A DNA stretch of 59,704 bases, from NCBI RefSeq assembly GCF_004353985.1, contig NZ_SMOA01000011.1, forward strand, positions 1-59,704. Reading direction: 5' to 3'. Under the pieces are notes generated by a model. That model had not been told where the DNA came from. It did not search any database and saw only the letters and a list, made by a program, of their open reading frames with translations. Positions 51,888 to 59,704 of the stretch are shown here, one piece after another. Position 1 is the first letter of the stretch. Each line of letters starts with the position of its first letter. This DNA comes from Paracraurococcus ruber. Its GTDB lineage: Bacteria; Pseudomonadota; Alphaproteobacteria; Acetobacterales; Acetobacteraceae. The translations under genes and the position numbers were made by a program.

Positions 51888-52700
51888 ATGGCGGCGGAAC
51901 TGACGGTGGCGATCGGGGGCCTGGGCGCGATCGGGGCGCATCTGGCCCGGTCGCTGGATGCCGGCGTGCAGGGCCTGCGCCTCGTCGCCGTCGCGGCGCG
52001 GGACCAAGAGAAGGCGCGGCGGACCCTGGCCGGCTTCCGCCAGGCGCCGGCGCTGGTCGGCCTGGCCGAACTGGCGGAGCGCGCCGACATCGTGGTGGAG
52101 GCGGCGCCGGCCGCGGTCTTCGAGCAGATCGCCGAGGCCGCCATCGCCCGTGGCCGCATCTTCGTCCCCAGCAGCGTCGGCGCCCTGCTGCCGCGCATGC
52201 ACCTCGTGGCGCGGGCGCGGGAGACCGGTGCCCGGATCGTCGTGCCGACCGGCGCGCTGCTCGGCCTCGACGCCGTGCGCGCCGCGGCGGAGGGGGAGGT
52301 GGCGAGCGTCACCATCCAGACCCGCAAGCCGCCGCGCGGGCTGGAAGGCGCGCCCTACTTGGTCGAGAACGGGATCGACGTCTTCGCGATCCGCGAGCCG
52401 ACCATCGTCTTCCAGGGCAATGCCTTCGACGCCGCGCGCGGCTTCCCCGCGAATGTGAACGTCGCCGCCGCCCTGGCCCTGGCCGGCATCGGGCCGGAGC
52501 GCACGATGGTCGAGATCTGGGGCGACCCGACGGTGACGCGCAACACCCACACCATCAAGGTGGAGGCGGCATCGGCGCGGCTGACCATGACGATCGAGAA
52601 CGTGCCGAGCGAGGAGAACCCGCGCACCGGCAAGATCACCCCGCTGTCGATCCTCGCCTGCCTGCGCGGGCTGACCAGCACGCTGAAGGTCGGGAGCTAG
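51888..52700 (+). CDS. L-aspartate dehydrogenase family protein
   Basis: 270 residues, the family length. Rossmann loop AIGGLGAIGAHLARSL at residue 8, VVEAAPAAVFEQ and FVPSSVGALL in the cofactor domain, VVPTGALLGLDAVRAA and the C-terminal domain with FPANVNVAAALALAGIGPER and the RNTHTIKVEA segment that supplies the catalytic His in L-aspartate dehydrogenases. The reaction would be aspartate to oxaloacetate or iminoaspartate, which can feed NAD synthesis (NadX-type). SD GGAGGCGGGC precedes ATG 51888. The MFS gene follows after 47 bp on the same strand. Confidence 0.88.
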   Translation: MAAELTVAIGGLGAIGAHLARSLDAGVQGLRLVAVAARDQEKARRTLAGFRQAPALVGLAELAERADIVVEAAPAAVFEQIAEAAIARGRIFVPSSVGALLPRMHLVARARETGARIVVPTGALLGLDAVRAAAEGEVASVTIQTRKPPRGLEGAPYLVENGIDVFAIREPTIVFQGNAFDAARGFPANVNVAAALALAGIGPERTMVEIWGDPTVTRNTHTIKVEAASARLTMTIENVPSEENPRTGKITPLSILACLRGLTSTLKVGS

Positions 52701-52747
52701 GGCGCGTTGCCCCGGCGCGGCGGCCGGCGCGGGGGGCGCGCCGGCGC

Positions 52748-53860
52748 ATGAGCCTGCTCGCCTTCGCCTATATCGCCTTCATCGGCCTCGGCCTGCCGGA
52801 CCCGCTGCCGGGCGCCCTCTGGCCCGTGCTGCGGCCGGATTACGGGCTGCCGGCCTCGGCGCTCGGCGCGCTGCTGCTGGCGGTCTCGACCGGGACCATG
52901 ATGGCCAGCCTGGTCGCCGGCCGGGCCATCCAGGCGCTCGGCACCGGTGGGGTCCTCGCGCTCAGCGTCGGGCTGACCGCGCTGGCCGCCCTCGGCGCCG
53001 CGACGGCGCCGCCCTGGCCGGTGCTGGTGGCTCTCGCCCTGCTCTCCGGCCTCGGCGCCGGGGCGGTGGATGCCGCCATGAACCTCTTCGCCGCCGCCCG
53101 CTTCGCGCCGCGGCACCTGAACTGGATGCATGCCTGCTGGGGCGTCGGCGCCACGCTCAGCCCGGCGGTGGCGGCCGGGCTGCTGGCCACCGGCGCATCC
53201 TGGCGGGCGGCCTATGCGGTGGTCGGGGTGGCGCTGGCGGCGCTGGCGCTCGGCTTCCTGCTGACCCGGTCGCGCTGGGGCGGCCCGGCGGCCGAGGCCG
53301 GGGGGCCGCGCCTGTCCGCCTTCGCCGTGCTGCGCAACCCGCAGGCGCGGCGGCAGGCGCTGGCCTTCTTCTTCTATTGCGGGGTGGAGGCGGGGACCGG
53401 CCAGTGGCTCGCCACCATCCTGGTCGAATCGCGCGGCGCCGACCCGGCCTCGGCCGGCGCCGCCACCACGCTGTTCTGGGCCTCGCTCGCCATCGGCCGC
53501 GTCGTGCTGGGCTTCGTGGTGGACCGGATGGGGCCGGACCGGCTGGTGCTCCGGGCGGTGCTGGCCTCCGCGTTGTTCTCGGCCGGCTTCGCGCTGCTGC
53601 CGGGCGGCGCCGGCATCGCCTGCGCGGCGCTGCTCGCCGTGGCGCTGGCGCCGCTCTACCCGACGCTGATGGCACGCACGCCGGCGCGCCTCGGCGCCGC
53701 CGCGGCGGCCCATGCGGTGGGGTTCCAGGTGGCGGCGGCGACGCTCGGCGCCGGGACGCTGCCGGCGCTGCTCGGCCTGGCGCCCATCGGCTGGGTCCCG
53801 GGGCTGCTGGCCGTCATGGCCGTGGGGCTCGCGCTCCTCATCCGCCGGATACTGCGATAG
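52748..53860 (+). CDS. MFS transporter
   Basis: 370 residues with about twelve hydrophobic segments. The MFS loop motif is weak; LLAVSTGTMMASLVAGRAIQ and LAPLYPTLMARTPARLGAAA correspond to the TM2-3 and TM10-11 loop regions. LPDPLPGALWPVLRPDYGLP near the N-terminus resembles the FucP/sugar-type MFS branch (inference). No SD is evident before ATG 52748. It may be cotranscribed with the aspartate dehydrogenase gene. It ends at a hairpin and repeat R3. Confidence 0.85.
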   Translation: MSLLAFAYIAFIGLGLPDPLPGALWPVLRPDYGLPASALGALLLAVSTGTMMASLVAGRAIQALGTGGVLALSVGLTALAALGAATAPPWPVLVALALLSGLGAGAVDAAMNLFAAARFAPRHLNWMHACWGVGATLSPAVAAGLLATGASWRAAYAVVGVALAALALGFLLTRSRWGGPAAEAGGPRLSAFAVLRNPQARRQALAFFFYCGVEAGTGQWLATILVESRGADPASAGAATTLFWASLAIGRVVLGFVVDRMGPDRLVLRAVLASALFSAGFALLPGGAGIACAALLAVALAPLYPTLMARTPARLGAAAAAHAVGFQVAAATLGAGTLPALLGLAPIGWVPGLLAVMAVGLALLIRRILR

Positions 53861-53869
53861 CCGCCAGGC

Positions 53870-53934
53870 GAGGGGGACGCCGTCCCCCTCGCACTCCCCC
53901 TACCAAAGGCCGAAGGGCCTTTGGAAACCTCGGG
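53870..53934 (+). terminator. Double hairpin with repeat R3, copy 3, between convergent genes
   Basis: GAGGGGGAC-GCC-GTCCCCCTC (53870-53890) is followed by the R3 hairpin CCAAAGGCC-GAAG-GGCCTTTGG (53903-53924) and AAACCTCGGG, ending at the flgH stop (53935-53937). Both hairpins can form on either strand; there is no long T-run. It probably separates the convergent MFS and flagellar transcripts. Confidence 0.7.
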
Positions 53935-54660
53935 TCAGAAGGGCAGGAGGATATCGAGGAGCTGCGAGCCCAGGCGGGGCTGCTGCAGGTCCGAGAGGGT
54001 GCCGCGGCCGCCATAGGCGATGCGCGCCTCGGCCAGCCGGTCGTGCCGGATGGTGTTGTCGCTGGCGATGTCCTGCGGGCGGATCACCCCCTGGACGTTC
54101 AGCTCCCGCAGCTCGTTGCTGACCCGCACCTCCTGCTTGCCGGACACCACCAGATTGCCGTTCGGCAGCACCTGGGTGACGGTCGCCGCCAGGCGCAGCG
54201 TCACCGTCTCCGTCCGGCGGACCGTGCCGTTGCCATCCGTGGTCTGGCTGCCGGAGGCACTGATCAGCGTGTCCGGGCTCGCCGCCCGCGGCAGCCAGCG
54301 CGTCTGCACGCCGAAGAGCTGCGGCATGCCCATGGCGTCGTTGCCGGTGCGCGCCCGCTGGGTGCGGTTCTGCAGCTGCGCCTCGTCCTGGATCGAGACC
54401 AGCACGGTGATCAGGTCGCCGACTGCGGCCGCGCGCTGGTCGCGCAGGAAGGTGCGGCTGCCCGGCCGCCACAGGCTGTTCGCCCCCTGCGTCGGGTCCT
54501 GCAGCCCCGGCATGGGCATGGAGACGGGGCGCCAGGCCGGATCGGCGGTCGGGTCCGTCACCGCCGACATCTCCGGTGCCCGGCCGACGCGCGACAGGCG
54601 TTCGAGCTGGCCGCAACCGGCCATCAGCAGGGCGCAGCCCGCCAGCAGCACCGCGCGCAT
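53935..54660 (-). CDS. flgH: Flagellar L-ring protein FlgH
   Basis: 241 residues from ATG 54660, which shares one base with the flgA stop (TGATG). Lipoprotein signal with lipobox LMAGC, so Cys16 is probably lipidated and the protein sits in the outer membrane. Family blocks: SLWRPGSRTFLRDQRAAAVGDLITV, RRTETVTLRLAATVTQVLPN and GNLVVSGKQEVRVSNELREL followed by GVIRPQDIASDNTI (each at most 20 residues apart). It forms the L ring around the flagellar rod. Last gene of flgF-flgG-flgA-flgH. Confidence 0.96.
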   Translation of the reverse strand: MRAVLLAGCALLMAGCGQLERLSRVGRAPEMSAVTDPTADPAWRPVSMPMPGLQDPTQGANSLWRPGSRTFLRDQRAAAVGDLITVLVSIQDEAQLQNRTQRARTGNDAMGMPQLFGVQTRWLPRAASPDTLISASGSQTTDGNGTVRRTETVTLRLAATVTQVLPNGNLVVSGKQEVRVSNELRELNVQGVIRPQDIASDNTIRHDRLAEARIAYGGRGTLSDLQQPRLGSQLLDILLPF

Positions 54661-55631
54661 CACTCGCCCCCTCCCACCCGCAGCGGTGCCGCGCCCATGG
54701 CGACGCGCACCCGCCCTGGCCCGACCACCTGCCCTTCCACCACCGTCCGGCTGGCGAGGTTCATCACCGGCACCACGCCGCCGCGCGGCCCGGCATCCAG
54801 CGCCCGTCCCTGCGCGGTCAGCGCGATGCCCGGCGCTTCCACCAGCATGGTCACCAGCGCGTTCTTCTCGACGAGCGAGGGCGGCGCGACATCGGCGCGA
54901 AGGAAGGCGGCCTCGGACGCCATCGGCCGGCGCAGCTGCTGCCCCACCACCTCCTCCAGGCGCTCGGCGCTGCCGGGACGGACGCGCTCCGCCCGCTGCC
55001 GGGCCAGCTTCGCATCGCCCGGCCGCACCACCTCGCCGAGGTTCAGCCGGCGCGTCGCCACCACCACCGGCAGCGTCGCCACCGCGCGCCCGGCCAGGCG
55101 CTGGCGCAGCACCGGCATGCCGTCGGCCATCACCACCAGCGTCGCGCCGAAGCGGCCGGTCACCGGGTCGAAGCTCGCAGCTTCCGCCGCCAGCCGGGCC
55201 GGCGGTCCCAGCGGCACCATCGGCGCGGCATAGGGGCCGAGCTCGAGATCCGCCTCCGGATCCAGGCCCTGCCGCAGCAGCTCCGCCCGCAGCGCGGCGA
55301 CGATCTCGTCCCGCGGCACCGGCTGGCCCGGCCGCTCCACCACGGCGCGCTCCTGCGCCGAGACCGGCCGCCAGGCCAGGCCATGCGCCCGGGCCACGGC
55401 GGCGAGCTGCGGCGCCTCGATCACCATGCGCCGGCCCGGCGCCGGCGCGGCGCCGATCGCCTGCGCGGCGCGGGGCCCCGCGCCCTCGAACAGGTCGCCG
55501 AGGCGGAGCACCGGATCCTCCACCACCACCAGCGGCCGCGGGCCGGCCAGGTCCTGCGCCGCGGCGGGCGCGGCGGACAGGGCGAGGAGGAGCAGCGGGA
55601 CAAGCCGCAGCGCGCGCATCGCCCGGCTCAC
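54660..55631 (-). CDS. flgA: Flagella basal body P-ring formation protein FlgA
   Basis: 323 residues from GTG 55631, whose GTGA overlaps the flgG stop; ATG 55619 is an alternative. A Sec signal (LRLVPLLLLALSAAPAAA) sends it to the periplasm, where FlgA chaperones P-ring assembly. The C-terminal SAF-like region carries RRLNLGEVVRPGDAKLAR, VGQQLRRPMASEAAFLRADV and NALVTMLVEAPGIALTAQGR, all typical of FlgA. It is longer than the E. coli protein, as usual in Alphaproteobacteria. Confidence 0.93.
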   Translation of the reverse strand: MSRAMRALRLVPLLLLALSAAPAAAQDLAGPRPLVVVEDPVLRLGDLFEGAGPRAAQAIGAAPAPGRRMVIEAPQLAAVARAHGLAWRPVSAQERAVVERPGQPVPRDEIVAALRAELLRQGLDPEADLELGPYAAPMVPLGPPARLAAEAASFDPVTGRFGATLVVMADGMPVLRQRLAGRAVATLPVVVATRRLNLGEVVRPGDAKLARQRAERVRPGSAERLEEVVGQQLRRPMASEAAFLRADVAPPSLVEKNALVTMLVEAPGIALTAQGRALDAGPRGGVVPVMNLASRTVVEGQVVGPGRVRVAMGAAPLRVGGGE

Positions 55632-56413
55632 CGCATCCGCGACAGCGTCGAGAGCATCTCGTCGCTCGCGGTGATGACCTTGCTGTTCATCTCATAGGCG
55701 CGCTGCGCGGTGATCAGCGACGTGATCTCCTGCACCACGTTGACGTTCGAGCTTTCGATGAAGCCCTGCAGCAGCTGGCCATGGCCCGGCTGGCCCGGCG
55801 CCGCGATCTGCGCCTGGCCGGAGGCCGGCGTCGCCAGCAGCAGGTTGTCGCCGATCGCCTCCAGCCCGCCCTCGTTGGCGAAGATGGCGGTCTGGATCTG
55901 CCCGACATTCTGCGGGTTGAGCTGGCCGTCCAGCTTGGCCAGCACCTCGCCGGCGGCATTGATGGTCACGTCGCGCGCCGCGGCCGGGATGGTGATGCCG
56001 GGCAGCACCTGGAAGCCCTCGGCGGTCACCACCAGGCCTTCCGGCGACAGGCCGAAGGTGCCGTCGCGGGTATAGGCGATCTCGCCCGAGGGCAGCTGGA
56101 TCTGGAAGTAGCCGTTGCCGCGGATCGCCAGGTCGAAGCGGTTCTCGGTCTGCTGCAGGCTGCCCTGCTCGCTGATCCGGTAGATCGCCGAGGTCTTGAC
56201 GCCGAGGCCGATCTGCGTGCCCGAGGGCAGGATCGTGCCGTTCTCCGAGCTCTGCGAGCCGACGCGGCGCATGTTCTGGTAGAGCAGGTCGTTGAACTCG
56301 GCCCGCCGGCGCTTGTAGCCGGTGGTGCTCATGTTGGCGATGTTGTTGGAGATCACCTCGACATTGGTCTGCTGGGCCATCATGCCGGTGCCGGCGATCT
56401 GCAGCGCACGCAT
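55628..56413 (-). CDS. flgG: Flagellar distal rod protein FlgG
   Basis: 261 residues, full length. N-terminal rod motif MRALQIAGTGMMAQQTNVEV and NNIANMSTTGYKRRRAEFND, the FLAIRG-like FDLAIRGNGYFQI, YTRDGTFGLSPEGLVVT, and the C-terminal coiled coil NVNVVQEITSLITAQRAYEM with SKVITASDEMLSTL. It builds the distal rod and is exported by the flagellar type III apparatus without a cleaved signal. It is 51 bp downstream of flgF and overlaps flgA by 4 bp. Confidence 0.98.
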   Translation of the reverse strand: MRALQIAGTGMMAQQTNVEVISNNIANMSTTGYKRRRAEFNDLLYQNMRRVGSQSSENGTILPSGTQIGLGVKTSAIYRISEQGSLQQTENRFDLAIRGNGYFQIQLPSGEIAYTRDGTFGLSPEGLVVTAEGFQVLPGITIPAAARDVTINAAGEVLAKLDGQLNPQNVGQIQTAIFANEGGLEAIGDNLLLATPASGQAQIAAPGQPGHGQLLQGFIESSNVNVVQEITSLITAQRAYEMNSKVITASDEMLSTLSRMR

Positions 56414-56464
56414 CGTTCGGGGTCCTCGGGGGCGATGGGGTCGGGTAAGGCGGAGGCGAGGTCG

Positions 56465-57196
56465 TCAGCTGCGGCGGCGCAGGATGCGGTCGACGGCGGT
56501 CTGCAGCCGCTCGCCCTCGCGGTCGGCGAAGGTGACGGCGTTCTGGAACTCCCGCAGCTCCTCGGTCATGCGGACCATCTCGAGCACGGGGTGGACGTTG
56601 CTGCCCTCGATCGTGCCCTGCACGACCTCCGGCCGCGCCACCGGCTGCGGCGTCTCGTCGGCGGCGAACAGCCGGTCGCCCTCGGCCCGCAGCTTCTGCG
56701 GCGCGTCGAAGCGCACCACGCGAAGCTGGCCGAGCACGCCGTTCTCGGACCGGACGGTGCCGTCGCCCTGGACCTCGATGCGGGTGTCGGCCGGGCCGAC
56801 CACCAGGGGCCCGCCGGCGCCCAGCACGGCATTGCCGTCGAGGTCGAGCAGCCGCCCCTCCGCCGAGAGGGCGAAGCGGCCGGCGCGGGTGTAGCGCTCC
56901 TCGCCGCCCGGGGTCTCGACCACGAAGAAGCCCTCCCCCCGCAGGGAAACGTCGAGCGGGTTGCCGGTGGCCGAGAGCGTGCCCGGCGCGCTGTCCCGCC
57001 AGGTGGCGCGGTCGATGCTGTAGGCCGTGCTGCCCTGCAGCGCCGGGTCGGGCTGGCGCTGCAGCACGCTGCCGAAGACCGGGCGCTGCGCCCGGAAGCC
57101 GGGGGTGTCGGCATTGGCCAGGTTGTTCGCCAGCACCTGGGTCGCCCGCAGCTGCGACCCGAGGCGGGAGAGGATGACGTAACCTGGGGTGTCCAT
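56465..57196 (-). CDS. flgF: Flagellar proximal rod protein FlgF
   Basis: 243 residues. N-terminus MDTPGYVILSRLGSQLRATQ and NNLANADTPGFRAQRPVF are the rod-protein signature; VSLRGEGFFVVETPGGEERY and YTRAGRFALSAEGRLLDLDG form the FlgG-like core, and the C-terminus EGSNVHPVLEMVRMTEELRE fits the rod coiled coil. FlgF forms part of the proximal rod. It is first in its operon, 73 nt downstream of the predicted start of a consensus sigma-54 promoter. Confidence 0.96.
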   Translation of the reverse strand: MDTPGYVILSRLGSQLRATQVLANNLANADTPGFRAQRPVFGSVLQRQPDPALQGSTAYSIDRATWRDSAPGTLSATGNPLDVSLRGEGFFVVETPGGEERYTRAGRFALSAEGRLLDLDGNAVLGAGGPLVVGPADTRIEVQGDGTVRSENGVLGQLRVVRFDAPQKLRAEGDRLFAADETPQPVARPEVVQGTIEGSNVHPVLEMVRMTEELREFQNAVTFADREGERLQTAVDRILRRRS

Positions 57197-57279
57197 GCCC
57201 TGCCCTCCGGGAAGGCCGTTTTGGCGGCGCCGTCCTGGCGCCGGATCACGTCGCCGTTGCGGCGTGCCGGAAGGGCTAG

Positions 57280-57295
57280 AGCAACCGCCGTGCCA
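57280..57295 (-). promoter_or_regulatory. Consensus sigma-54 promoter of flgF-flgG-flgA-flgH
   Basis: The minus strand reads TGGCACGGCGGTTGCT, an exact match to TGGCACG-N4-TTGCW. The predicted transcript start is near 57269, about 73 nt upstream of the flgF ATG. Control by RpoN with a FlbD/FleQ-type activator is known for flagellar genes in other proteobacteria. The remaining divergent gap to fliL has no recognised promoter for the plus strand and no gene. Confidence 0.88.
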
Positions 57296-57465
57296 ACCCC
57301 GGCCCCGGGGAACGGGCGCCGGACGGGGGGCGATCCCTGCCGGGGGCGGCAGGTCCTGCCGGCCGGGCGGCGGGGCCTGCCGCCCGGCCCGCGTCCCGCC
57401 GCCCCGCCCGCAAGCCTTCCTTAAGCCGGCCCCGCACAGAGTGCCGGCGGAGGGCCGGGACAGCG

Positions 57466-58023
57466 ATGGCGTCGAAGGCGGAGGCGAAGGCGGACACCCC
57501 CGCGGGGGATGAGGCGAAGCCGAAGGGCGGGAAGGGCAAGCTGCTGCTGCTGGCCGTGCCCGTGCTGCTGGCCGCCATCGGCGCCGGGCTGTGGTTCACC
57601 GGCATCCTGCCGAAGCTGCTCGGCAAGGGGCACGACACCTACGCCGAGGCGGCGGCGAAGGAGGGCGACGCCGCCCAGGCCGCCGCGAACGGCGCGCCGG
57701 CGCCGGCGCCGGCCCGGCCGCCGGTGTTCTTCGACATGCCGGAGATCGTCGCCAACCTGAACACCCCCGGCCGGCGCGCCAGCTTCATCCGGCTGCGCAG
57801 CAAGCTGGAGCTGTCGAAGCCCGAGGACACGGCGGCGGTGCAGGCGGCGATGCCGCGCCTGCTCGACCTCTACACAACCTATCTGCGGGAGATGCGGCCC
57901 GAGGAGCTGCGCGGCAGCGCCGGCACCCAGCGCCTGCGGGAGGAGCTGATCGCCCGCGCCACGCTGGCCGCCGCGCCGGCCCGCGTCACCGATGTCCTGT
58001 TCACCGAGATCCTCCTGCAATGA
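57466..58023 (+). CDS. fliL: Flagellar basal body-associated protein FliL
   Basis: 185 residues. A basic N-terminus rich in Lys (KAEAKADTPAGDEAKPKGGK) precedes one TM segment (LLLLAVPVLLAAIGAGLWFT, about 26-45), an Ala/Pro linker, and the periplasmic FliL domain with PEIVANLNTPGRRASFIRLR, LDLYTTYLREMRPEELRGSA and the C-terminal VTDVLFTEILLQ. FliL associates with the stator and stabilises MotAB. Its stop overlaps the fliM ATG by 4 bp (ATGA). First gene of fliL-fliM-DUF6468-motE-like. Confidence 0.94.
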   Translation: MASKAEAKADTPAGDEAKPKGGKGKLLLLAVPVLLAAIGAGLWFTGILPKLLGKGHDTYAEAAAKEGDAAQAAANGAPAPAPARPPVFFDMPEIVANLNTPGRRASFIRLRSKLELSKPEDTAAVQAAMPRLLDLYTTYLREMRPEELRGSAGTQRLREELIARATLAAAPARVTDVLFTEILLQ

Positions 58024-59087
58024 GCGGCTCGCAGGAGGAAGACGACCTCGCGGCCGCCTGGGGCGCGTCGCTCGAGGCCGAGGAGACGGGCGGGGCGGGT
58101 GACGCCGCGGCCGCGCCCGATGCCGCGCGCGTGCTCAACCAGGCCGAGATCGACAGCCTGCTCGGCTTCGGCGGCGGCGGGGCGAAGCAGGAAGACCAGT
58201 CCGGCATCCAGCGCGTCGTCAGCGCTGGCCTCGTATCCTACGAGCGCCTGCCGATGCTGGAGATCGTCTTCGACCGGCTGGTGCGCATCCTGTCCACGTC
58301 GCTGCGCAATTTCACCTCCGACAACGTCGAGGCGTCGATCGACAGCATCGTCTCGCTCCGCTTCGGGGACTACCTGAACAGCGTGCCGCTGCCGGCCATG
58401 CTGGCGGTGTTCAAGGTGGAGGAGTGGGACAATTACGGCCTGATCGTCGTCGATTCCGCGCTCATCTACTCGGTCGTCGACGTGCTGCTGGGCGGCCGCC
58501 GCGGCACCGCGGCGATGCGCATCGAGGGCCGGCCCTACACCACCATCGAGCGGACGCTGGTCGAGCGGCTGATCACCGTGGTCCTGCAGGACCTGTCGGA
58601 CGCCTTCAGCCCGCTGAGCCCGGCGCATTTCCGCTTCGAGCGGCTGGAGGTGAACCCGCGCTTCGCCGCCATCTCCCGCCTGTCGAACGCCTGCATCCTG
58701 TCCCGCCTGCGCGTCGACATGGAGGATCGCGGCGGAAAGATCGAGCTGCTGCTGCCCTATGCGACGCTGGAGCCGGTGCGCGAGCTGCTGCTGCAGCAGT
58801 TCATGGGCGAGAAATTCGGCCGCGACTCGATCTGGGAAACGCACCTGGCCGAGGAGCTGCGCCACACCGAGGTGGCGCTCGACGTCGTGCTCGACGAGCA
58901 GACCATGCCGCTGGCCAATGTCATGTCCCTGCAGCGGGGCGACCGCATCACGCTGAACGCCGCGCCGGGGGCGCCGGTGATGCTCCGCTGCGGCGACATC
59001 CCGCTCTTCCAGGCCGAGCTCGGCCGGCGGGAGAACCGGCTGGCCGTGCGGATCGCGCGCGAAGTGCGCCGCCAGGCGGAGGAGTGA
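58020..59087 (+). CDS. fliM: Flagellar motor switch protein FliM
   Basis: 355 residues. The N-terminal CheY-binding motif LNQAEIDSLLG is near residue 40 after a 35-residue acidic lead. The middle CheC-like domain contains LPMLEIVFDRLVRILSTSLR, SLRFGDYLNSVPLPAMLAVF and VDVLLGGRRG, and the C-terminal SpoA domain has DVVLDEQTMPLANVMSLQRG and ITLNAAPGAPVMLRCGDIPL. It forms the C ring with FliG and FliN and reverses rotation when CheY-P binds. It is coupled to fliL and followed by a DUF6468 gene two bases later. Confidence 0.97.
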   Translation: MSGSQEEDDLAAAWGASLEAEETGGAGDAAAAPDAARVLNQAEIDSLLGFGGGGAKQEDQSGIQRVVSAGLVSYERLPMLEIVFDRLVRILSTSLRNFTSDNVEASIDSIVSLRFGDYLNSVPLPAMLAVFKVEEWDNYGLIVVDSALIYSVVDVLLGGRRGTAAMRIEGRPYTTIERTLVERLITVVLQDLSDAFSPLSPAHFRFERLEVNPRFAAISRLSNACILSRLRVDMEDRGGKIELLLPYATLEPVRELLLQQFMGEKFGRDSIWETHLAEELRHTEVALDVVLDEQTMPLANVMSLQRGDRITLNAAPGAPVMLRCGDIPLFQAELGRRENRLAVRIAREVRRQAEE

Positions 59088-59089
59088 GG

Positions 59090-59536
59090 ATGGGCTGGAT
59101 CGAAGGCCTGCTCGAGATCGCCGTCATGGTGTTGCTGGCGGTGGCGCTGCCCCTGGTGGTGCGGCTGGAACGCACGCTGGCGGCGGTGCGGCGCGACCGC
59201 GCGGTGCTGGAAGGCAGTGCCGGCAACCTGACCGAGGCGACGCGGATGGCCGAGGCCGCCTCCATCCGGCTGCGCGCCGCGGCGGAGGGCGGCGGGCGGC
59301 AGCTGGCGGAGCGGCTGGCGGTGGCCGAGCCGCTGCGCGACGACCTTCGCTACTTGGTGGAGCGGGCCGAAAGCCTGGCCGACCGGCTGGAGGCGCTGGT
59401 CAGCGCCGCCCGGCCGCTGGCGCAGGACCTGCCGCCTGCGGACCCGCCGGCCACGCCCGCCTTCGCCCCGGCCGCCGAGGCCGGCCGCAGCCAGGCGGAA
59501 CGCGCGCTGCTGCGGGCGCTGGGGCGTGGCCGATGA
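59090..59536 (+). CDS. DUF6468-type flagellar-operon protein
   Basis: 148 residues. One N-terminal TM helix (LLEIAVMVLLAVALPLVVRL) is followed by a coiled coil (about residues 28-105, ERTLAAVRRDRAVLEGSAGN onward) and a Pro/Ala-rich tail ending QAERALLRALGRGR. The position between fliM and a motE-like gene and the layout match the DUF6468 family of alphaproteobacterial flagellar operons. The function is unknown; a role in motor or stator assembly is inferred from context. It overlaps the next gene by 4 bp (ATGA). Confidence 0.8.
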   Translation: MGWIEGLLEIAVMVLLAVALPLVVRLERTLAAVRRDRAVLEGSAGNLTEATRMAEAASIRLRAAAEGGGRQLAERLAVAEPLRDDLRYLVERAESLADRLEALVSAARPLAQDLPPADPPATPAFAPAAEAGRSQAERALLRALGRGR

Positions 59537-59704
59537 GCCTCGCCGCGCATCTGCCGGCCCTGCCGGTGCGGCCGCGGCTGCTGCCGGCGCTGCTGGCCAG
59601 CATGGCGCTGCTGCTGGGCGTGAAGCTGCAAACCCTGCTGTTCGGCGCGCCGGGGCCGGCGCCCGGCCTGGCGCTGGTCGCGCCGGCCCAGGCGGGTGGA
59701 ACAC
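59533..59704 (+). CDS. MotE-like flagellar protein (N-terminal part)
   Basis: The frame opens at ATG 59533 inside the previous stop (ATGA) and runs off the right edge after 57 residues. The visible part has a short cytoplasmic head, one TM segment (LLPALLASMALLLGVKLQTL) and a Pro/Ala-rich stretch. Length and position fit MotE-type proteins, which chaperone the stator protein MotC in rhizobia and carry an MgtE-like domain, but the diagnostic region is outside the window. Confidence 0.6.
   Translation, partial: MSLAAHLPALPVRPRLLPALLASMALLLGVKLQTLLFGAPGPAPGLALVAPAQAGGT

Overview
The window is very GC-rich alphaproteobacterial chromosome. The gene content points to an Acetobacteraceae member close to Roseomonas: many orphan periplasmic binding proteins (two tandem Bug/TctC proteins among them), molybdenum hydroxylases, a sorbosone-dehydrogenase homologue, an Anbu proteasome-like peptidase, and flagellar genes with a sigma-54 promoter. 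This assignment is inference from gene content; no rRNA marker is present. No transposase, integrase, phage gene or CRISPR array was recognised.

Layout. 1-505: start of a TPP-dependent enzyme running off the left edge. 743-8216: a split Anbu locus (circularly permuted ATP-grasp, alpha-E protein, then Anbu), interrupted by three minus-strand genes (a beta-hydroxyacid dehydrogenase, an orphan solute-binding protein, NhaA). 8321-18021: a catabolic block with two molybdenum hydroxylases of opposite orientation around two tandem Bug proteins, followed by a Pht5-like protein and a 3-hydroxybenzoate 6-monooxygenase-like flavoprotein. 18231-24713: an orphan TRAP binding protein, a hybrid histidine kinase, and a zinc/manganese ABC importer whose promoter carries a Zur-like box and whose first frame is a 39-residue membrane peptide. 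25513-32809: a cupin, a sorbosone dehydrogenase homologue, and a TetR-controlled RND efflux pair with a 20-bp perfect inverted repeat between them.

33167-34960: a receiver domain lacking its phosphoacceptor Asp, then the decayed remains of a siderophore-type N-hydroxylase and an MFS exporter. 35292-39277: a minus-strand operon of two SDR dehydrogenases, a polysaccharide-deacetylase-family hydrolase and a peptide-type binding protein. 39452-46048: an EamA transporter, a flavoprotein divergent from a P450, and an acyl-CoA dehydrogenase/APH-kinase pair. 46225-48788: two small membrane proteins, glnA with a classic terminator, and glnB behind a sigma-54 promoter. 49141-53860: an aminotransferase, tRNA-His, a non-canonical SDR, a repeat-bearing lipoprotein, an aspartate dehydrogenase homologue and an MFS transporter. 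53935-59704: divergent flagellar operons flgF-flgG-flgA-flgH (consensus sigma-54 promoter) and fliL-fliM-DUF6468-motE-like (cut by the right edge).

At least three families of dispersed intergenic repeats occur, called here R1 (about 8.2 and 18.1 kb), R2 (24.7, 44.8 and 46.1 kb) and R3 (44.9, 46.2 and 53.9 kb). R2 and R3 tend to abut stop codons and form hairpins. A separate 52-bp-period tandem repeat lies at 39.3-39.4 kb.
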